Origin: Ceratothoa steindachneri
Taxonomy: Eukaryota > Arthropoda > Malacostraca > Isopoda > Cymothoidae
Assembly (NCBI GenBank): GCA_963969495.1
Contig: OZ018317.1
Span: forward strand, 35,557,726 to 35,621,725
Length of the DNA stretch: 64,000 nt
Reading direction: 5' to 3'
Each line of letters starts with the position of its first letter. The stretch's first letter is position 1. The notes under the pieces were generated by a model that saw only the letters and a list, made by a program, of their open reading frames with translations, searched no databases and was not told the origin of the DNA. Of the stretch, positions 57,695-64,000 are shown piece after piece. The translations under genes were made by a program, and so were the position numbers.

Positions 57695-60595
57695 AACCTT
57701 AATCTAAAGAATCTTGCATTATGGTTCTGGTGGTAGTTCCCAATATTTCTGCTTTTTCGACCTACATCTGACTGGAGTACCATAATCAGGCCCATTGCCC
57801 CCTTATTTGCCCGCTTATTTGTAGGTGATGTGGTCAAGGAAATACTCGCATTGCTACACCTTAATAGTTCTAACCTATCTTTCTAAAATCTCTAAATTGA
57901 GTATTTAAAGTGAATTCCTGTGTATTTACATTTTTGTGTCTCTAAATATATTTCCTATCTTTATTACTAACCCAAATATTGGATTTTTACTTCTATCTGG
58001 TAAAATAAAATCCCATTATTTCTTTTCAATCTTTCTTCTATCCTTAATATGAAATTTGAATAGGTCAATTTACGCTAAGTTGACTAAGATCATTCAAATA
58101 TCCTCTGAGGATTACAATCTTTATAAAAAAAACAAAGAGAATTATTAATATTATTTCGCCTTCATTAAAAGTTTAAAGCAGTTTTTATGGAATATTTCCC
58201 TTTAAAGTGTAATTTCCATTCAATCTTTCGAACGCACTCTTATTTCATCTTTCCATTCCATTATGACACCTTTTCTCATTCGGTTTTACCTACAGGCTAT
58301 CATGTACCAAATCTCCTCAAAATACCATTCGTTTATGAAAGGGGTTACACGGTTTTAATCCACTCACCAAAACACCTGATACAGAAATCATACGCACACA
58401 AAAGATACAGGGATGTGCACTCAATAAATTTCTAATACATGCTGTAATTTTATCCCGTAAAATGAAGCCAATAATACTTCCTGGCCAACTCCGTCTAATT
58501 TTCATTGAGGAGAAAGCAATCCAATTACCTAATTGCTCACGTAATTATGGTCTAATGGATGGATTTAGCGTCGTGTTCCGTTCGTGTTTACTTATGTGTA
58601 ACTAGGTATATACATGGGTGTGAATGAGGGAGTTTTAATAATATCTACCATTTTGCCTACACTTCTATCTGAGTGTATCTGCTTATGAAGGCCTATCTGC
58701 TTGTTGTATGTCTATTTCTTCGTGTATATATGCATTTATGTAATTTACATGTGAGTATGGATAATATGAAATCCAAGTTACCTGATATTTTTTATAGGGG
58801 TGTTGACCCTAATCAAGCAGGAAGTGAGAGTAGAATGGGGATAGAGAACAAACGGAGAAGGGGGAGAAATGGGATAAAAGAGGAAAAAGAATATATAAAT
58901 AGAATAGAAGAACATAAAAATGGCCATGAAAAAGAAGTTTTATAGGGCAAAAATGGCTGTACGAATGGATGTCTCCTTTATAAGAATGACCGAGACAAAT
59001 TCGGATACGGCGGACATCGTCTTTATTATTGATGAGATTTGAGACTGTTGCTATGACGACCTCTCCCTCAGAACCTTCGTTCGAGAAGAAGGATGTGCAA
59101 TTATCTCCTCCGTATCTATCAGAAAACGGAACGAAACGAATAACCTTGAAGCAAAATATGAGAAGAAACTTGTAGAGCGGATGGAGGGTGTAGTTCCGAG
59201 TGTAGTTTGCCGAGATTCGGCAACTGACATCTGTAAGATTGTGCCTCCTTCCTGCACTAACATCCGTAGATGCTTTTCATGCCTTCGTGCCTGCAGGGGG
59301 AATAGTGGCTCTCTTCCACACTTTTCACTGCGCCTCATGATACATTCTGCATGAGATGTCATCGTTGGTTTTGGCTTTAATTTGAGGAAAATTGTCATCA
59401 TAGCGGAGCCAAGAAAGGTTTTTGAGACTTTAACGTGCTGAGTTAAAAATAAAATCAGCGATTTGGCAAATTTAAAAGAGTTTGATTTCTTATCTTTGGG
59501 CGACGAATCAAACGGCTCAGAGCAATGAAGCAACGGAGAGCAAAGGCCCACAATGCATTTCATCCACTATGTGGAAGAATAAGGAGAGAAAGAATGCCCC
59601 CCCTTCCCTTGAAATCCCCAGTTTGCCATTGACCGCTCTAAATTTGTCTGCCCTATATACTGCGAAATTTAGAACAATAAAAAGACCATTCAGAAGCCAT
59701 CACGACTTCTCGCTATGAGCCATTATCGAGACCCAAGGCAATTAAGGAAGTTTGTTGGTGATGAATCTCTTTCCCGGCTAGATAATTTCGGGTATATAAT
59801 CGACACCTCAGATTTCGCATGCAGATTGTGTCTGAAACCGCCGTCCACCGTCCAATACGTTAGCCGTAACGTCTTCGTTGGTCGAGAGGGAATCAACTAC
59901 ATTCTCGTTCACAGATAAATTGAGTGATTGTCGAAGAGTCAAGGAAGAGCTAGTCGTCACTCACTGTTGTGTGTGGAGATAGTTAGGCACGCTTCAACCC
60001 TTCTCACCACGTATTTGGATATTAAAAATAGGAAAAGTTATCCCCAAAGCACCCTCCGCTTGCCTCTTAAGAATAAGAGGCCCTTCCCGAACTTCATTTT
60101 CCCGAAGTTGAATTGAACGTTCCGTGAGACGCCCACAAGTCCAAGGTCGAACTTACCTACCTGGTCCTACTCGCCGCATATCAAGGTAAAAGGGATTTAA
60201 CCCCCTCTTCGTCACGTTCCTCCGACCTTTACCTCGTCAAACCTCAAGGATCCTCTTTGCTCTAGAACTTGCATAATTGTAAGATCATTTCTTAATTAAT
60301 TATCCCTCGGTTCAAACTTAATTAATAGTGTTAATCATCTTAGCCAGAACCGTCAATATTTAATTGCATTGTCATTTAACTTGCCTTATATGTATATTTA
60401 ATCTTTAGTCCTATTAAATTATATTTTTGTAGTCGTGTTTGAATATTCCTTAGCATAGCAACTGTGTATTCAAAGCACTCTTAGAACTATCCCCAGGTGG
60501 AGCCTTAATTTCGGTCGGACAGTAGGCCAGTGTGCGTATAATTGCGTTCACCTGGTTATACCACGACACACTAAATTGATATGTATTTCGCGTAA
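57695..60595. other. Mostly unannotated sequence
   Basis: No element recognised. A 171-codon minus-strand frame (59051-59563) and a 67-codon plus-strand frame (59715-59918) are listed or discussed separately. 59012-59026 shares ATCGTCTTTATTATT with the MITE at 48628. Confidence 0.35.
59051..59563 (-). CDS. Hypothetical open frame, 170 residues
   Basis: The open frame is long for this AT-rich window and starts MKCIVGLCSPLLHC. Visible features are a Lys/Ser-rich segment (residues about 20-35), a MMTIFLKLKPKP stretch and a TSFFSYFASRLFVSFRFL hydrophobic/aromatic stretch near residues 131-148. No family, repeat or catalytic motif is recognised. No splice sites or neighbouring exons support it. 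It may be chance or a remnant of an old element. Confidence 0.2.
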   Translation of the reverse strand: MKCIVGLCSPLLHCSEPFDSSPKDKKSNSFKFAKSLILFLTQHVKVSKTFLGSAMMTIFLKLKPKPTMTSHAECIMRRSEKCGREPLFPLQARRHEKHLRMLVQEGGTILQMSVAESRQTTLGTTPSIRSTSFFSYFASRLFVSFRFLIDTEEIIAHPSSRTKVLRERSS

Positions 60596-60599
60596 ACAA

Positions 60600-60815
60600 A
60601 AACTAGATTGAGAAGCCATTAGAGTAAACAAAAATCTTGTTTGAGAGTGTTTTCAAGTAAACAAAAACCCTGTTGACAGGAGTTTTAAGTAAATAAAAAT
60701 CTTGATTGAGAGGCTTTTCAAGTAAGCAAAGATTTTTTTATTGCGAGGGCTTTCAAGTCATACTAAACTTCAATAAGAAGCCTTTTAATTAAACAAAAAA
60801 CTTCAATTGTTTATC
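60600..60815. repeat. 33-bp tandem repeat, six to seven units
   Basis: Units read TTGAGAGGCTTTTCAAGTAA followed by ACAAAAATCTTGA, 31-36 bases each, with moderate divergence. Confidence 0.8.
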
Positions 60816-61405
60816 CATTGTCTCTCAAAGAAATCGTTCTCGCAATTCAATTGACTATTTTCACTTGTTCATACATCGTCTATTAAATAAGTCATTCTCT
60901 GAAAGCAGTTGACTACCTTTTCTTTTTCCTCTATCGTCTCTCACATTAATTATTCATTAAAGGCAATTGACTACCTTTACTTGTTCATCCACTCTACTTC
61001 AAAGAAGTCGACTCAAAACCAACTGTCTCCCTTTAATTGTTTATCTATTGTCTTTCAAAGAAGTCACTTTCTCAAAGCAGTTGACTATCTTCTCATGTGC
61101 ATACATCGGCTCTCACAGTAATAATTCGCTGAAAACAATAGATTACCTTTACTTGTTCATCCATCTTTTTCGAATAAGTCCATCTCTAAAAGCGGTTGAA
61201 TCATTTCACTTGTTTATCCATCGTCTCTCAAAAAAATCATTCTCAAAATCAATTAACTACATTCACTGGTTCATCAAACGTCTCTCAAACAATTTCTCTC
61301 GATTGACTACCTTTATGTTTTCATCCACCCTTTCTGAATGAAGTTTATCTTTAATGGAGCTGACTAACTTAACTCGTTTTTCCTTTGCATCTCACAGAAA
61401 TCATT
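60816..61405. repeat. ~58-bp tandem repeat, about ten units
   Basis: Units read GTTCATCCATCGTCTCTCAA then AGAAGTCATTCTC, then AAAGCAGTTGACTACCTTTA and CTT. Lengths vary from 51 to 59 bases and divergence is about 15-30%. It directly follows the unrelated 33-bp array. Confidence 0.88.
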
Positions 61406-61559
61406 TACGGAAGGATACTGGGTTTACCAAGTGTTCTGTTACACTTGTTTTTTTATCTTTCGAACGATTTACGTGTGTAACTGAAAAATTCCGACAAAAA
61501 AAAACTTAAAGTTCTACTTTTCCAGTTTGTGTCATTAAACGTCTCTCCATTGTGTTCAG

Positions 61560-62472
61560 GTGTGTGGAAAAGGAATTCAAAGAATCGAGATCTTGGCTCT
61601 CCTGCGCGCGGGCCACAACAAATCTGAAATTTCAAAGCAGCACAGAGTCAGACAGATGACGGTCCACAGAGTGGCGGAGAACCTCAAAAACGGGGAAGAC
61701 TTCAAAGCTCAATGTATTTCAGGCAGACCTCAAGTTGGCAAACGTTTGGCCATGATATGGGTCTTCGAAATTGCTCCAAATCTCATAATGACTGCGCTGG
61801 CGAAGAAGAACATCATCTCGATTGCCAGGATGTTCAGTGGTGTCAACAAGGAGGGCACTAAGAGCTTGAGGTGTATGGAAATGTTTCTGCTAGCCGAAGG
61901 TATGCGTGAACAACGTCGTGAGCGCTTTCGTCGCCTTCTCAACGACTTGAAGAGTCATGCCATTTAAATTCTAATCTTCATGGTCGCACCGGTCATCAAC
62001 AAGTAGTACGACCACTTGTATTCTTCGGCCAAGACATCTCCAAGGTCTGCTACGTTTCCACGACCAAGCATCCGGTCTCCATCAACAAGGTCGCGTCGTG
62101 GCTTTGAATGGCGAAAGATGCCACCGTTGTGGTTCCCAGTCGGTTACTGGTTCACCTTGGCCGATTACAAGGACATCTTGGGCACGAATGTCCTACCTAG
62201 GGCGAGAAATATCACGAAGAAAGCGGACTTCATCTTTCAGTAGGACGGTGCCTCGGCTAAAACGGTCAAGATCGTGCAAGTGTGGGTAGGGTCAAACATG
62301 AACTTCTTTCGAGGGCAAGGCCTGCAAGATTCGCCACAGTAAAGTCGAGGAGTTGAAGTCCTCCGTCAACCGGTGGGCCAGCATGAGGACAGTCTTGGTA
62401 CGCAACGAGTGCGTGGCCTTTAGCTCTCGCCTGGAGCGAGTGCTCGCCGCTGAGGGCGCCCACATTGATTAG
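61560..62472 (+). pseudogene. Mariner-like transposase, internally deleted and frameshifted
   Basis: The N-terminal helix-turn-helix is well kept: GIQRIEILALLRAGHNKSEI then SKQHRVRQMTVHRVAENL (about 61567-61685), with SGRPQVGKR, then a KKNIISIARM block and SLRCMEMFLL...RFRRLLNDLKSH (61863-61960). A frameshift follows. Next come MPPLWFPVGYWFTLADYKDI (62116-62180) and NITKKADFIFQ.DGASAKT (62205-62265), where the catalytic Asp follows a TAG stop. After another frameshift, GKACKIRHSKVEELKSSVN leads to VLAAEGAHID and a stop at 62472. The segment with the PQSPDLNP block is deleted. Terminal repeats were not resolved. Confidence 0.85.
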
Positions 62473-62479
62473 TATTACA

Positions 62480-63976
62480 ATACCAATAAAGCGGATGTCG
62501 CCCTGATAAAAATTGGCATAAAAGTTTGACGCTTATTTTTTTGTTCATTCTTCCTCTCTGTGTCTCTGCCTGTCTGCCTCTCTATCCCTTTCTCTCTCTA
62601 CCGTATTCTTGAAGACCTGGAATCATAATTCAACTATCTCTTTATTTAATATCTAATTAACTAACTTTAGTTCTCAGCATTTCTGATCAATCTAGATATC
62701 AAATAAAAGAACGTATATGAATGAATTGCACAATGTAACATGTAGTCTTGGTTGCAGATTAAAAGACGAGCTCATAAAATATATGTTACCTTTATCAGGA
62801 AAGTCATTAAGATTAAAAATAAGAAAAAAATTTAAACTTTACACAAAGTCTTTAAGCATCAATATAACACATGTTGGAATTAAATTAAAATACTTTATGA
62901 TTATTTTACCAAACGGAACTAAAAGGCAAAATCTTCATCCAATCAAAAGGCTCAGTCTTCATACACCCAATTCCTTAAAAAGAATAGCTAAAAATTAAAA
63001 CAAACCCTAATGTTTAGGACACTTGGGGGACTTCGTCTTTGGGCGCCTTACTTCTTTGCTTTGAGGTATTCAAGGATGATGAAGTCTTCCATCAACCTTT
63101 TATCATGGTGTTGAAAATTGTTGATAAATGACTTCATTAAATTCTCAAACTAACCTTGTAGGACTTCTAAATTTTTAGAATATCTCAAAACAAAGCTTCA
63201 AGGATGTAAAACTCTCAAAGGCGAACTCCGTTAAAAGATCCCGATCGAATGAGTGCCCTTGGTTCGTTTTATAAAGTCGAGTCAGAATTCTCATATACTA
63301 AGGGTGAATACGGAAGCAGATTATAAACAATATTTTTATAATCTGAAAGAAAAAAAAGCTATAAATTACTCATTTTAGCCTTTATAAACGATAACGGACG
63401 CACTAATTTAATAAATACTCTCTAAAACTTTATTCTAGAGAATCGATGGCTACAAAGTATTCTTTACTATCCTCGATGAATAAAGTTTCTTGTGCCTTTA
63501 TACATCAATTATTCATTTGAACTTTTTCTTCCTTCTTTTGCTCCAGAACTTCTTTCAGTTGTGAGCGAATGGTAGTAAGAGTTCTTTTACAAAATGACAC
63601 ACATAAAGAACTGTGTGCCCACAATCATACACAAAGATAACTAATATAATCTATCTTTTGGTGTACATAAGGAATATAGTAGAATTGGGCAGGAGATTTT
63701 GGAGTTGGTGGAAGAGAGACGACCACAATATCAGCAAAATACTGGAAATAAAACGCAGAATAAAATGCTCTTAGAATGAAAATAGCAGAAATAACGTGAT
63801 TTGTATAAGAGCAGTGGCAATATCAAAGCAACATAAACATCGTAATATAATAATGAGGGCGTAGAACAACCATGACATACATAGTTGGAACATATATTAT
63901 ATAATGCAGTCATTGTCTCTTTTTGGAATCACTATTTATAATTTCAAATACAAAAGTAGTGTGAAATTCTATAAAG
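62480..63976. other. AT-rich intergenic sequence
   Basis: Nothing recognised. A 93-codon plus-strand frame (62717-62998) is AT-driven and without motif. Confidence 0.4.
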
Positions 63977-63978
63977 TA

Positions 63979-64000
63979 AAGGGTGTTCCATTAAGACGGA
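63979..64000. mobile_element. Start of a second copy of the 5.8-kb MITE, cut by the window edge
   Basis: All 22 bases match the inverted right arm of the MITE at 5820-5984, beginning AAGGGTGTTCCATT, and a TA (63977-63978) precedes it as at the other copy. Confidence 0.75.

Noticed and set aside
60967..61341. 124-residue open frame with repeated FIHRLS-like words
   Set aside because: Produced by the 58-bp array; no start context or domain.
61480..62560. Terminal inverted repeats of the second mariner
   Set aside because: A-rich words upstream (61494-61510) and T-rich words downstream (62524-62545) look inverted, but the match is only low-complexity; no reliable ends.
62717..62998. 93-codon Lys/Leu-rich open frame
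   Set aside because: AT-driven composition, no motif, no neighbouring exon signals.

Overview
This is a eukaryotic, AT-rich, non-coding-dominated window. I found no intact host gene, no rRNA and no convincing tRNA. Nearly everything recognisable is a decayed transposable element or an old tandem repeat. The mix (OTU-bearing Helitron, SGNH-ORF1 CR1-like LINEs, an RTE LINE, hAT, mariner, palindromic MITEs, long TA arrays) fits an invertebrate. An arthropod, perhaps a crustacean, is my best guess from the style of the LINE and mariner proteins, but this is from memory and not proven.

Layout. 0.4-5.8 kb: a Helitron with both termini visible, followed by a palindromic TA-inserted MITE. 7.7-7.9 kb: a 24-bp minisatellite. 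8.6-9.6 kb: a 5'-truncated LINE tail, repeated at 43.4-44.4 kb. 14.2-20.5 kb: a run of at least six unrelated degenerate tandem arrays, including a purine-rich tract and a CpG-rich 31-bp array. 21.5-26.0 kb: a minus-strand LINE split by a 3.27-kb DNA transposon (21850-25121) that has clear terminal inverted repeats, a 9-bp target duplication and an uncharacterised protein family. 27.0-30.9 kb: an RTE-type LINE with a likely 8-bp target duplication. 31.7-38.2 kb: a three-level nest in which a LINE lies inside a hAT element, which lies inside a second uncharacterised repeat-borne pseudogene. 40-47 kb: TA arrays around a palindrome, a SINE-like retroposon, a Penelope-like reverse transcriptase (RT) scrap and a mariner scrap. 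48.6-50.1 kb: a palindromic MITE and a FLYWCH fragment. 50.3-55.3 kb: a second, longer copy of the SGNH-ORF1 LINE. 57-61.4 kb: more tandem arrays. 61.5-62.5 kb: a second mariner. The last 22 bases open another copy of the 5.8-kb MITE.

The most interesting items are the two uncharacterised protein families. The first sits in a transposon whose ends can be fixed to the base, because removing it with one duplication copy restores the interrupted LINE reading frame. The second is interrupted by the hAT, and its frame also resumes exactly across the hAT and its 8-bp duplication. These give a relative order of insertion.

All coding remnants carry stops or frameshifts. They do not form a working pathway. 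The window is best read as heterochromatin-like or intergenic sequence, where the elements record successive invasions.
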